From M3007 sp037130425 (GTDB lineage Bacteria; Bacteroidota; Bacteroidia; Chitinophagales; Saprospiraceae): 13,978 nt of DNA. Of the stretch, positions 6,584-13,978 are shown piece by piece. The translations under genes were made by a program, and so were the position numbers. The stretch covers positions 1 through 13,978 of the forward strand of contig JBAXTB010000135.1 of the NCBI GenBank assembly GCA_037130425.1. The letters run 5' to 3'. The notes beneath the pieces were generated by a model. That model did not search any database and had not been told where the DNA came from. It saw only the letters and a program-made list of their open reading frames with translations. Numbering within the stretch: position 1 is the first letter of the stretch; the number at the start of each line of letters is the position of its first letter.

Positions 6584-7747
6584 TCACGCAATCTCATTCC
6601 CCCGCTTCCAATACCGCCTCCAAAGCGCTTTTACCACCACCAAAACAACAATCGGAATGGCCGCAACCGGCATTTCCTGGGGCAAAAACTTCCAAAAGAT
6701 CAGCATTAATGCAGCCAGAATACCGGCGCCCGTAAAATAGTTTTGCGTCCATTCGCTTTTAGTACGTCGCCAGAAAAACAGCAAGTGCGTGGGCAAGGCC
6801 CAAAACATATTCAGGTTGGTTTTGGTGGCTGAGTGATCCGTCGCAAACCATAATAAGGCAATGATAAGCCCCGCCAACCCAAGGGCAAACCAAAATATCG
6901 TATCAAAAATATGTTCGGTGCGCGGGTTTGTCATGCTCAACAAGCCAATCAAGGCGATCAAACACATCACATACAGTGGGTTGCCAAAAAAGCCGGGGTC
7001 ATAGTGCTCCACAGGAAATCCCTGTTCGGGGTTCATGCGTTCTGATTTTACCAATGGCGTACCATCGTCTAATTTGGTCGCGCCGATTATATCGTGTACA
7101 TGATCGGGTAAGAACATATAATCCTCCGCTAAGGCTACCCGGTCAGAAGATGCGCCTAAGATCAAATCAATGCCGAAATGCGTCCAGGGTGAGTTGGCTA
7201 AAAACGGGCGCAGCAACTGCCGCATGGTTGTGCCTGGTTTTTTTCCGGTACTATCAAAACTGATTTGATGAAAATAGACCTCCTTGATAATGTCTCGGAT
7301 ACGGGTAGCGCAATTATCATAAAAGAAATCGTATTTATAATCCCTGTTTTCAGGCAATGCATTGGTCTGGAGCAAGTCAAAAACCTGTTGACGCTGGTCT
7401 TTTGTCAAATTTAATACCTGCTCACGCATGGTACGGCGTTCCCGTAAATTACCATATTCAAATGCCCGGTATGATTCGACACTCAGCGAATACAGCAGTT
7501 TTCCCCGACAAAAATTGAGGTAAAAATTTGGTTGGTCAAAATCAAAAGTGCCGTAGTCATAACAGCGGTCAATCCGGTTGGCAGGATCGTACACCCGAAT
7601 AGCATTATGGCCAAAGGTGCTATACAACTCGTCGCCGGGTGCAGCGGTCATCAGGCTGATGCGTGCGCTATCGGTAAGCGTCGCTGATCTTTGCGCGGCA
7701 AGTTGGAAAGCCAAGCAAAGTACGGCAAACGTAAATAACTGTTTCAT
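6584..7747 (-). CDS. DUF4105 (Lnb-type N-terminal periplasmic domain) integral membrane protein
   Basis: This 387-residue protein has a signal peptide (MKQLFTFAVLCLAFQLAAQ). A DUF4105 periplasmic domain spans about residues 25-240, and five predicted membrane helices follow at about 255-272, 281-302, 312-327, 337-354 and 359-376. DUF4105 is related to the N-terminal domain of lacto-N-biosidase LnbX chaperone-type proteins and has a papain/NlpC-P60-like plan. Here the conserved histidine motif is STFGHNAIRV (H47) and the conserved cysteine motif is FYDNCATRIRD (C146), so the catalytic-type pair is intact. The natural substrate of the family in Bacteroidota is not established. It starts 16 bp after the stop of the glucosaminidase-LysM gene, indicating co-transcription and suggesting envelope or peptidoglycan-related work. 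The protein ends KRGNEIA. The length and domain-plus-five-helix plan are ordinary for this phylum. Confidence 0.9.
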   Translation of the reverse strand: MKQLFTFAVLCLAFQLAAQRSATLTDSARISLMTAAPGDELYSTFGHNAIRVYDPANRIDRCYDYGTFDFDQPNFYLNFCRGKLLYSLSVESYRAFEYGNLRERRTMREQVLNLTKDQRQQVFDLLQTNALPENRDYKYDFFYDNCATRIRDIIKEVYFHQISFDSTGKKPGTTMRQLLRPFLANSPWTHFGIDLILGASSDRVALAEDYMFLPDHVHDIIGATKLDDGTPLVKSERMNPEQGFPVEHYDPGFFGNPLYVMCLIALIGLLSMTNPRTEHIFDTIFWFALGLAGLIIALLWFATDHSATKTNLNMFWALPTHLLFFWRRTKSEWTQNYFTGAGILAALMLIFWKFLPQEMPVAAIPIVVLVVVKALWRRYWKRGNEIA

Positions 7748-7763
7748 AAGACTTTGCGCTATG

Positions 7764-9254
7764 CTACTGAATCTTTAATTGCTGACCGATTTTAATGCCG
7801 TCGTCCGTTAATTTATTCATTTGTTTCAGGCGCGCCACGGTGGTGTTGTATTTTTTTGAAATACTGTACAACGTATCGCCTTTTACAACCAAGTGATAGC
7901 CTGGTTTTACCTCCGGCTGTTCCGGTGTAGTGTCAACGGGTGGTGTTACAGGCGGTTGCCAACCGGTGGCCGGTTGCGGATTCGGGTCATCTTTCGGATA
8001 ATCCGATCCGGTAGTAGAAGGTTTGCCGCTTGGTTGTACCGGTTTATCGGTTGCCGGCTTATCCGTTTTGTCCTTATCGGTGCTGATTTCAAAATCCAGG
8101 TCATCACTCGGCGTCATTTTGTCTTTTTGAGTACCCGTGGTCGGGCTGATCACAACCGGAACATTTGGTTTTATCGGTTCTTTTGAAATATCCCGCAGTT
8201 TTACGATGTCACCGTTTTTCCGCGTGCCTTTGATCTTGATTTTTTCACCGACCGCCGGTTCTTGTCCTTGTTGGAGGCCATTGCGTTCCCGCAATTTGTC
8301 CAATTTTACGCCGTATTGCTGCGAAATATCAAACATGGTTTGGCCTTCCCGCACATAATGGTCGGCATCCCGGCCGCGCCATTTATCTTTTTTGGGCTGA
8401 ATGTACACGCGGGTTCCCGGGCGCAAGCGCACGCCGGGCGGATAACCGCGGTCGTTGTAACTCACCACTTTGTCCGGGTTCAGGTGGTAGCCGCGGGCCA
8501 CATCTTCAAGCGCCTCGCCGTCTTTGGTCAGTACCACTTTCACGTCATTTACGCGACCGATGCGGGAATTGAGCGGCGCCACTTCGGGTTTTCCATCAGA
8601 CGATTTCACCACAGGCGTTTGGGTGCTGGGCGGCGCGCCGGGCTGAATGACTTTGCCAGGTTTATCGTATTCATACAAACGGTAGCGCTCAATCAGATCA
8701 ATAAGTTGGTCGGCATAGGTCGGCGAGGTAGCATAACCCGCTGATTGTAAGCCTCTTGCCCAACCTTTATAGTCCGTTTGGTCAAGGTTGAACAAAAAAC
8801 CGTAGCGGTTGTGTTTTTTCGGATCATGCAAAAACTGGCCGTGGTCGAGGAAACTTTCATCCACACTACTGTATTTACGGAAACAGGATTCTTTCAACTG
8901 GCCGTTTTTATCATAGTCATCGTCCTTTTTATAGTACGATTTCCCATTCCAGTCACTACCACATTTGATGCCGAAATGGTTATTGGCCTCCTTGGCAACC
9001 TCGCTTTGCCCCGCGCTGCTTTCGAGCAGCCCCTGTGCTAAAACAATACTGGCCGGTACGCCGCCGCGCTCCATTTCAGTTTTAGCGGCATCGCTGTACA
9101 ACTGAATGTAGTCCGATTGGGCGTTTCCGGTGGCGCTGTAAGTTGCGGGTTTTATATCCGCCCCGCCTTTACTTTTGGAGGAAGAAAGGGGTAAAAACTT
9201 GCAACTGGAGGCAAGTAGCGCCGAAAAAAGCAAAAAAGTGCAAACTAATCTCAT
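7764..9254 (-). CDS. Glucosaminidase-domain lipoprotein with LysM repeats
   Basis: This 496-residue protein is predicted to cleave peptidoglycan glycan strands, as an N-acetylglucosaminidase of the FlgJ/LytG (Pfam Glucosaminidase) family. A lipoprotein signal ends in LLASSC (C18 as lipidation site). The catalytic domain covers about residues 46-197; the probable catalytic acid is E78 in LAQGLLESSAGQSEVA, followed by NNHFGIKC and the YATSPTYADQLIDLIERY tail typical of the family. Three cell-wall-binding modules follow: a divergent LysM-like unit at 237-286, a LysM at 299-342 (YVREGQTMFDISQQYGV) and a C-terminal LysM at 453-495 (HLVVKGDTLYSISKKYN). A 110-residue linker (343-452) is rich in Pro, Thr, Asp and Lys and probably unstructured. 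The DUF4105 gene follows after 16 bp. The likely place of action is the periplasmic face of the outer membrane. Family assignment is strong; septal or remodelling role is inferred. Confidence 0.93.
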   Translation of the reverse strand: MRLVCTFLLFSALLASSCKFLPLSSSKSKGGADIKPATYSATGNAQSDYIQLYSDAAKTEMERGGVPASIVLAQGLLESSAGQSEVAKEANNHFGIKCGSDWNGKSYYKKDDDYDKNGQLKESCFRKYSSVDESFLDHGQFLHDPKKHNRYGFLFNLDQTDYKGWARGLQSAGYATSPTYADQLIDLIERYRLYEYDKPGKVIQPGAPPSTQTPVVKSSDGKPEVAPLNSRIGRVNDVKVVLTKDGEALEDVARGYHLNPDKVVSYNDRGYPPGVRLRPGTRVYIQPKKDKWRGRDADHYVREGQTMFDISQQYGVKLDKLRERNGLQQGQEPAVGEKIKIKGTRKNGDIVKLRDISKEPIKPNVPVVISPTTGTQKDKMTPSDDLDFEISTDKDKTDKPATDKPVQPSGKPSTTGSDYPKDDPNPQPATGWQPPVTPPVDTTPEQPEVKPGYHLVVKGDTLYSISKKYNTTVARLKQMNKLTDDGIKIGQQLKIQ

Positions 9255-9328
9255 AGGTAATGGTTTTTGAATTGTTTTTTGGTATAGGGATTCTTTAAAT
9301 AGGCGTGTACGACCAATTCAAGAAACGG

Positions 9329-9336
9329 TAAAGTTA
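9329..9336 (-). promoter_or_regulatory. Candidate -7 box of the glucosaminidase-DUF4105 operon
   Basis: On the minus strand this reads TAACTTTA, one mismatch from TAnnTTTG, about 75 nt before the ATG at 9254. No TTG is found 17-23 bp upstream of it (the nearest is 27 bp away). The 136-bp gap after the DUF5916 gene, with no clear terminator, leaves read-through from that gene equally possible. Confidence 0.28.
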
Positions 9337-9390
9337 AACGCGTTTATTTAATTTCTATTTTTTCAAGGCAGGAATAGCGATGTGTAAAAT

Positions 9391-11673
9391 TTAAACATTC
9401 AACCAATAAACGACTTTCAGGATAATCGCCTTGTTTTTCGGCGCTAAAAAACGGGCCGGTGAATTCGGAATTCGTTCGGCAAAAGAATTGTCGGTGTACA
9501 CCAAAAACAAGTCGGAAACCGGGGCAAAACGCCATTGTAGCCTTGTATTGATGTTAAAATTATTGGCCTGGGTATTGTACTGAAAAAAGGCGCTGGCAAA
9601 TAGTTTTTTGGTAAACGACAACTCCGCGCGCGGCCCCAGCAGCCAAAAATCATTCGAGGCATACGGCGCCGGCAACTGAATCCGGTTGTAACTATAGGTC
9701 AGGGCAAAAACGCCATAGGGCTGCAAACGGTACGAAACCTGGCCGTCCACATTCAGCCATTTGCCATTAAAATATTGGCCCACGCTGAAATTTACCTGCC
9801 CTTGCAAATTGTAGGTCGTGCTGCTGTAATAATCGCCGCGAATGCCGTTGTATTGATAACCCGTTTTTCCGGGCAACGGTTTCGTACCCGCTTCGTTTAA
9901 ATTTGTAGGGTCAAACGGCTCAAAAAGAAAGGTATAATCGTTAAAAACGCCAATATCGAAGCCCGATTGGTTCTTAAACTCTGTGTTAAAATACAAATAC
10001 CAGTCGCGGTCAGTTTCCTTGAAGGCCAAACTGTAAGACAAATCGCCGTCCAAACTAATGCCATACGTATTGACGGAACGATGCGACGGGTAAAAACGAA
10101 AACCTACACCCGGATAAAAATTTTGCACGCCCTTTCTCGAAATAAAGCCTACATCGGCCGTGTAATTACTGTCAACTGCCAAATAACCCAGCCGCGCGTT
10201 GAAATGCCGGTCGCGATACCCCAAAAAACTGGCATAAGTAGCGCCGCGTTGTTTGGAATCGGGCGAAAACGAGCGGTGATAATACCACTCCCCTTCCCAA
10301 CGGTTATCCTTAGAATACAAATTATACTCCAGCCCGGCCACCCGGTTCCAGGCTTGAATGCCTTGTTTTTGAACATCTGTTAACTTGGCCAGCCCGTTTT
10401 CCTTGTCCACATAAATGGCGCTGAGCGCGCTGCGGCCGAACATCTTGCGTTGCAAAGTCGCCACAGTAAAGTTGGAAGCGGGTAAAACATGCGAAGAATC
10501 AAAATCAAGCCGTTTGGTTTGCATATTGAGCAAACCAATCCGCCAATTGTCGTTGATTTTGCCGCTCAATCTTGCCCCGGCTGCAATTGGTACAGTTCTG
10601 GCGCCTCCGCGTATAGGGTCGCGCGCGATCCCGATCCTGCGCGAGAAAAACGGCCGCGTGGAAGGGAAGCCGAACATGGCAAATAAATCGCGGTTTTCAA
10701 GGAAAAACTGTCGCCTTTCGGGGAAAAACAGTTCAAAACGACTCAAATTGATGACTTGTCGGTCTACTTCTACCTGCGAAAAATCGGGGTTTATGGTTAG
10801 GTCTAAATTCAGGGAAGGCGTGACAGCTATTTTGGCGTCGCCGCCGATGCCCTTGGTGACATGATCTGGTCTTTCGAGGACTTCCTGTTGCGCATTTCGT
10901 TTATAATCAATGGAATAGCCCGCAGTAGCATAAGGGATTAGGGCAATATTCGCCTTGAGCGCGGGCGGCGGTGTTTCCCAAATCAGGTCGCCCGTAAAGG
11001 CTAAGTTGTTGACTGGAAACTGCTGCGGAACCGGTTTCCAAGTGCTCACCTCCCAGTTTTGTAAAATAACCCGCGAAAAATTGATATGCCAGGAATTTTC
11101 CCCGGCGGCCACTTTATACCGAAGGGTCTTAAACGGAATCGCAACCTCAAGCGTCCAGTGGTCGTCGTAGTTTTTTACTTCGGAATACCATTTATTGTCC
11201 CATTCAAAAGAGAGGTTCGAGCCGTTGTCGATCAGGGCGTCGCGCTGCACATTGAGGGGGGTTACGCTAAACAAAAAGCCGTTTAAGCCATCTTTGTAGG
11301 GGTCAATAATGATATTCAAGACATCGCTGGTGCCGTTCGGAAAGTCGCGCTTGAGGGATTGCACGGTGTAGGAATTGCGCGCTTGCAGGCAGGTGACGCC
11401 GATGTACAAATATTTATCGTCGAAAGTTACGAGCGCCGTGGTTTGCGATTTGGTGTAGCCCGTATCCACCGGAAAGGCGTAGCGAAAATGCCGGGCGGTT
11501 TCAGTTTGTTGCCAAACAGGTTCGTCCAAAACGCCGTCTAATTTTATAGGTTCCGAGGTTTTGCGAATATGAAGTTGAAACAGTGAATCCTGGGGATTTC
11601 CAGCCCATAAACCGGCTGAAACGTTTAAAAAGGCTAATACAAAACAGACAGGAAGGAGGTAGTTCGTTTTCAT
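9391..11673 (-). CDS. DUF5916 outer-membrane protein with N-terminal CBM9-like domain
   Basis: This 760-residue protein has a signal peptide (MKTNYLLPVCFVLAFLNVSAGLWA) and two parts. Residues ~36-230 form a carbohydrate-binding-family-9-like beta-sandwich, opening IKLDGVLDEPVWQQTE and continuing through VTFDDKYLYIGVTCLQ, DVLNIIIDPYKDGLNGFLF and WTLEVAIPFKTLRY. The rest (about 240-760) is DUF5916, a predicted outer-membrane beta-barrel with NPDFSQVEVDRQVINLSRFE and FFPERRQFFLENRDLF as diagnostic motifs, alternating aromatic strands and a barrel-like terminal strand (ILKVVYWLNV). The family is widespread in Bacteroidota, but substrate and role are not settled. A TTG at 11679 could extend the frame by two codons; ATG 11673 gives the better signal peptide. 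It is followed 136 bp later by the glucosaminidase gene on the same strand. A consensus -7 box lies about 50 bp upstream. Family assignment is secure. Confidence 0.92.
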   Translation of the reverse strand: MKTNYLLPVCFVLAFLNVSAGLWAGNPQDSLFQLHIRKTSEPIKLDGVLDEPVWQQTETARHFRYAFPVDTGYTKSQTTALVTFDDKYLYIGVTCLQARNSYTVQSLKRDFPNGTSDVLNIIIDPYKDGLNGFLFSVTPLNVQRDALIDNGSNLSFEWDNKWYSEVKNYDDHWTLEVAIPFKTLRYKVAAGENSWHINFSRVILQNWEVSTWKPVPQQFPVNNLAFTGDLIWETPPPALKANIALIPYATAGYSIDYKRNAQQEVLERPDHVTKGIGGDAKIAVTPSLNLDLTINPDFSQVEVDRQVINLSRFELFFPERRQFFLENRDLFAMFGFPSTRPFFSRRIGIARDPIRGGARTVPIAAGARLSGKINDNWRIGLLNMQTKRLDFDSSHVLPASNFTVATLQRKMFGRSALSAIYVDKENGLAKLTDVQKQGIQAWNRVAGLEYNLYSKDNRWEGEWYYHRSFSPDSKQRGATYASFLGYRDRHFNARLGYLAVDSNYTADVGFISRKGVQNFYPGVGFRFYPSHRSVNTYGISLDGDLSYSLAFKETDRDWYLYFNTEFKNQSGFDIGVFNDYTFLFEPFDPTNLNEAGTKPLPGKTGYQYNGIRGDYYSSTTYNLQGQVNFSVGQYFNGKWLNVDGQVSYRLQPYGVFALTYSYNRIQLPAPYASNDFWLLGPRAELSFTKKLFASAFFQYNTQANNFNINTRLQWRFAPVSDLFLVYTDNSFAERIPNSPARFLAPKNKAIILKVVYWLNV

Positions 11674-11722
11674 TTTCAATATTTTATGCTGTGACAGGCG
11701 GCGGAGTATATCTTTGATTTGT

Positions 11723-11730
11723 CAAAGGTA
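11723..11730 (-). promoter_or_regulatory. Consensus -7 box of the DUF5916 gene
   Basis: On the minus strand this reads TACCTTTG, an exact match to the Bacteroidota TAnnTTTG element, located 49 bp before the ATG at 11673. The expected transcription start is near 11716, giving a leader of about 43 nt. No TTG is present at the usual -33 distance, so the upstream half of the promoter is weak or absent. Confidence 0.5.
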
Positions 11731-11880
11731 GGCCGCTTGTTCCGGTCGGTCGTTTACGGGAAACGTGGTTTCGACGGACTAAAGCATAAGAACTGTAAAT
11801 GGCTGAAAATGAAGATGAATTGACGGAAATTATGACTTTGAAGCCTTATTTCCAAGAATCTTTCAAAACAAACCCATTAA

Positions 11881-11901
11881 AATCCTGAAAGGATTGTATG
11901 T
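11881..11901 (+). repeat. Short palindromic repeat, copy 1 (REP-like)
   Basis: AATCCTGAAAGGATTGTATG plus one T (21 bp). The first 15 bp are a small hairpin, AATCCT-GAA-AGGATT. An identical copy starts 51 bp downstream. It lies in the divergent intergenic region between the DUF5916 gene and the dTDP-rhamnose gene. A degraded inverted trace, AATCTTTCAAAA, may precede it at about 11858. Confidence 0.7.
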
Positions 11902-11931
11902 TTATAGAACATTGGAGGTTCAATTGTTCCC

Positions 11932-11952
11932 AATCCTGAAAGGATTGTATGT
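11932..11952 (+). repeat. Short palindromic repeat, copy 2 (REP-like)
   Basis: This copy is identical to copy 1 over 21 bp, in the same orientation, with 30 bp of unique sequence between the two. It ends immediately before the proposed -33 TTG of the downstream reductase gene, so its hairpin could influence that promoter. Confidence 0.7.
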
Positions 11953-11953
11953 A

Positions 11954-11984
11954 TTGAGCGCATTGCCCAAAACCCCTACCTTTA
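11954..11984 (+). promoter_or_regulatory. Candidate promoter of the dTDP-4-dehydrorhamnose reductase gene
   Basis: TTG at 11954-11956 and TACCTTTA at 11977-11984 are separated by 20 bp, the preferred spacing of Bacteroidota promoters; the -7 box has one mismatch (A for the final G). Transcription would begin around 11991, only about 10 nt before ATG 12001, so the mRNA would be nearly leaderless. Confidence 0.45.
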
Positions 11985-12000
11985 CCCCAAAATTTCAACC

Positions 12001-12870
12001 ATGATTTTAGTAACCGGCGCCGATGGCCAACTCGGGCAGTGTTTTCGCCAACTTGCAGCCCACCACAAGTCCGAACGTTTTTTATTTGTCGGCTCATCCT
12101 TGTTGGACATTACGAAAAAACGCGCCGTGCGCAAATACTTCGAAACCAACAATATCACCGCCTGCATCAACTGCGCGGCCTACACCGCTGTGGATAAAGC
12201 GCAAACCGAGCCTTTGCTGGCCCGCAAAATCAACATCACCGGCGCCAAAAACTTAGCCGAAGCCTGTGCCGCAAAAGGCATTCCGATGGTTCATTTTTCT
12301 ACGGATTATGTGTACCACAACAAGCAAAACACCCCGTTTAAGGAAACCGATCCGGTAAGTCCCAAAGGCGTGTATGCCCGCACCAAACTGTCGGGCGAAC
12401 GCGCGGCCTTGCTGGCCAATCCGCTTACGATGGTCATCCGAACCTCCTGGGTGTATTCCGAATTCGGGAATAATTTTGTCAAAACCATGCTGCGCCTTGG
12501 CCGGGAACGCAGCAGCCTGAACGTGGTGTTCGACCAGATTGGCACACCCACTTATGCGATGGATTTGGCGGCTTTGGTGTTAGACATTTTGAATCGGCTC
12601 GAAGATGAGACCTTCCCGCCGCACACCATTGCCGGTATATGGCATTATTCCAACGAAGGCGTAACCAGTTGGTATGATTTTGCCAAAGCGGCCCTGGAAA
12701 TCAAACAAGTGCGTTGCAAAGTCAGCCCGATTGAAAGCAAGGGCTACCCTACCCCAGCGCAACGGCCGCCATTTAGCGTACTCAACAAAGGGAAAATAAA
12801 AGCGGCATTCGGCCTCGAAATTCCGCACTGGCGCGAAAGCCTGAAACGTTGTTTGGAAAAAATTGATTGA
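12001..12870 (+). CDS. rfbD: dTDP-4-dehydrorhamnose reductase
   Basis: This 289-residue enzyme performs the last step of dTDP-L-rhamnose synthesis, reducing dTDP-4-dehydro-L-rhamnose with NAD(P)H in the cytoplasm; the product feeds surface polysaccharide. It has the short-chain-dehydrogenase plan: the nucleotide-binding turn GADGQLG (G6, G9, G12) at the N-terminus, NCAAYTAVDKAQTEP (58-71), the active-site segment STDYVY (100-105), the catalytic pair Y125 and K129 in YARTK, then IRTSWVYSEFGNNFVKTML (146-164), FDQIGTPTYAMDLA (177-190) and RPPFSVLNKGKI (255-266). Length is the usual one for RfbD/RmlD. The family's other pathway genes (rfbA, rfbB, rfbC) are not in the window, so this copy stands apart from a typical cluster. 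It converges on the MerR gene, leaving 6 bp between stops. Assignment is strong. Confidence 0.93.
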   Translation: MILVTGADGQLGQCFRQLAAHHKSERFLFVGSSLLDITKKRAVRKYFETNNITACINCAAYTAVDKAQTEPLLARKINITGAKNLAEACAAKGIPMVHFSTDYVYHNKQNTPFKETDPVSPKGVYARTKLSGERAALLANPLTMVIRTSWVYSEFGNNFVKTMLRLGRERSSLNVVFDQIGTPTYAMDLAALVLDILNRLEDETFPPHTIAGIWHYSNEGVTSWYDFAKAALEIKQVRCKVSPIESKGYPTPAQRPPFSVLNKGKIKAAFGLEIPHWRESLKRCLEKID

Positions 12871-12876
12871 CCGAGA

Positions 12877-13788
12877 TTAATTATCCTTGATATTCAACTG
12901 TTTAAGCAACAGATTATCAACGAATTGCATCGTATCGGCAAGCCCGTTCAACACCCGCGAATTGGCGGGCAATTTCACATAATTGATGAATAACTGCGCG
13001 CCGGTGAGCAACAACTGACTTTGACCGACCACCTGCGCCGCATGATCCACATAAGACTGGATTGTTTGACGTATTAATGGTTCCTGTAAAATCGTAAATA
13101 CATAATCTGGACGCAAGGGCTGGCAGGCATCTCGCAGGTCGTTCAAGGACGTATTCGCGCCCAAATACACGACCTTCAACTGCCGCGTGCGCAACAAATA
13201 CTGCACAAACAACAGCGTCAGTTCCTGCGATTCATTTTCCGGCGTGTACAGCACAAAGGTTTTGGCGTCTTTCGGCAGTTGCACTGATTCTTTATCAATG
13301 GCCGACATCAATTTACGGCGGATCAGATTGCCTACAAACTTTTCATGCGCCGGACTAATGCTGTTTGTGAGCCACAGTACATTCAATTTGTCAAGAAAAG
13401 GGTAAATTAATTCAAGCATGGTACGTTCAAACCCGTGCTCCCACACATAAGCAGAAAAAACATGTTCAAAACCTTGTTCGTCAAGGTCGATCATAGCCAA
13501 TGTGAGCGCATCAATCTGCGCGTTTTGGCTGCCATTGTTTTCTGAAATCTCGGCTACCCGGTTCGCCACTTCTTCCTGGCGCATTTTGGCTAATTTGCTG
13601 ATCTTAAAACCGTTGCGGTTGAGCAGCGCGATATTGAACAAATGGCGCAGGTTCTCGTCAGTGTAATACCGAATATTGGTATCCGTCCGTGCCGGTTCGA
13701 TCAGGCCATAGCGCTGTTCCCATATCCGAATCGTATGAGCCTTAATACCCGTGAGTTTTTCTAAATCCCGGATAGAGTAAATCGCCAT
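12877..13788 (-). CDS. MerR-family regulator with CarH/LitR-like cobalamin-type domain lacking the usual B12 residues
   Basis: This 303-residue regulator has an N-terminal MerR winged helix (residues 3-70: YSIRDLEKLTGIKAHTIRIW, EQRYGL, NIRYYTDENLRHLFNIALL). A four-helix cap region (about 88-165) and a Rossmann-like B12-binding domain (about 175-300: TFVLYTPENESQELTLLFVQYLL, KVVYLGANTSLNDL, PDYVFTI) follow. This is the CarH/LitR layout, in which adenosylcobalamin sensing controls DNA binding. Cobalamin-binding CarH proteins have W-x9-E-H and E-x-H-x2-G; here the first reads W139-x9-E149-K150 and the second E186-S-Q188-x2-T191, so both histidines are replaced. The protein is therefore predicted not to bind B12 in the CarH way. 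The frame could start nine codons earlier (13815), but ATG 13788 matches the usual family N-terminus. Target genes are unknown; family members often control carotenoid or light-response genes. Confidence 0.9.
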   Translation of the reverse strand: MAIYSIRDLEKLTGIKAHTIRIWEQRYGLIEPARTDTNIRYYTDENLRHLFNIALLNRNGFKISKLAKMRQEEVANRVAEISENNGSQNAQIDALTLAMIDLDEQGFEHVFSAYVWEHGFERTMLELIYPFLDKLNVLWLTNSISPAHEKFVGNLIRRKLMSAIDKESVQLPKDAKTFVLYTPENESQELTLLFVQYLLRTRQLKVVYLGANTSLNDLRDACQPLRPDYVFTILQEPLIRQTIQSYVDHAAQVVGQSQLLLTGAQLFINYVKLPANSRVLNGLADTMQFVDNLLLKQLNIKDN

Positions 13789-13978
13789 GGTTTCTGAATT
13801 CTGTGAAATTTGCAAAACGCGAATTTTACTAAGTACCTGAAAATCAATTATGTAGCAAAATATACGCGCCTTTTTTGTTTAATGCAGCGGTCAATATATG
13901 CCATTCATAAATAGAAACAGGGAAGTCTGTTAAAAGTTTATACAAATTTTAGACCAAAACTTAAACAATTGGGTTTTG
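13789..13978. other. AT-rich upstream region of the MerR gene
   Basis: This 190-bp stretch to the window edge holds no gene I can support. On the minus strand GTATATTTTG (about 13858-13867) resembles a -7 box but with one base too many between TA and TTTG, and no properly spaced TTG is found. It presumably contains the promoter of the MerR gene. Confidence 0.4.

Noticed and set aside
8262..8744. 160-residue frame opposite the glucosaminidase-LysM gene
   Set aside because: Shadow frame of a secure gene; no signal, domain or independent promoter.
11881..11952. Minimal CRISPR array (21-bp repeats with a 30-bp spacer)
   Set aside because: Only two units, the repeat is shorter than usual, no cas gene or leader is present, and the repeat itself is a compact palindrome typical of REP-like elements.
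11846..12097. 83-codon minus-strand frame across the paired repeats and the start of the reductase gene
   Set aside because: It overlaps the secure N-terminal coding region of the reductase, and its sequence duplicates because it translates the repeat (IQSFQD twice).
1..13978. tRNA, rRNA, transposase, integrase, toxin-antitoxin or defence genes
   Set aside because: None recognised on either strand; the coding content is cell-envelope, sugar-nucleotide and regulatory genes.

Overview
The window reads as chromosomal DNA of a Bacteroidota bacterium, most likely a Saprospiraceae/Lewinella-like member of the Saprospiria. The evidence is the type IX secretion (gliding-motility-type) C-terminal sorting domain at the left edge, the DUF5916 outer-membrane protein, the DUF4105 and Glucosaminidase-LysM pair, the MerR regulator with a cobalamin-type domain, the lack of clear Shine-Dalgarno sequences, and several upstream boxes resembling the Bacteroidota -7 promoter element TAnnTTTG. 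The family-level placement is an inference; the phylum is well supported.

Layout from left to right. (1) 1-450: the C-terminal tail of a large secreted protein carrying a T9SS sorting domain. (2) 552-1991 (+): a TolC-family outer-membrane efflux protein. It converges on a small secreted protein of unknown function at 2382-2888 (-). The ~390 bp between them is filled by a large nested palindrome of low-complexity repeats with a perfect 17-bp hairpin near its centre. The TAG stop codons of both flanking genes lie at its outer ends. (3) 2889-3423: AT-rich sequence with no recognisable gene. (4) 3424-6340 (+): a tight three-gene cluster made of a MacA/HlyD-type periplasmic adaptor, a two-helix membrane protein with a PH-like tail, and a seven-repeat WD40 protein. 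(5) A second, unrelated palindrome of low-complexity repeats at 6376-6548 sits at the next convergent junction. (6) 6584-11673 (-): DUF4105 membrane protein, glucosaminidase-LysM lipoprotein and DUF5916 beta-barrel protein. All are cell-envelope proteins read leftward. (7) 11674-12000: a divergent promoter region with two copies of a short palindromic repeat. (8) 12001-12870 (+): dTDP-4-dehydrorhamnose reductase, meeting a MerR/CarH-like regulator (12877-13788, -) tail to tail with 6 bp between them.

Together the genes concern the cell envelope: efflux through the outer membrane (TolC plus adaptor), peptidoglycan hydrolysis (glucosaminidase), outer-membrane beta-barrel function, surface-polysaccharide sugar synthesis (dTDP-rhamnose) and T9SS secretion. 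No inner-membrane efflux pump accompanies the adaptor and TolC here. No rRNA, tRNA, transposase, cas gene or recognisable defence system is visible. The most unusual content is non-coding: the two nested palindromes placed at convergent gene ends, and the CarH-like regulator that appears to have lost its cobalamin-binding histidines.
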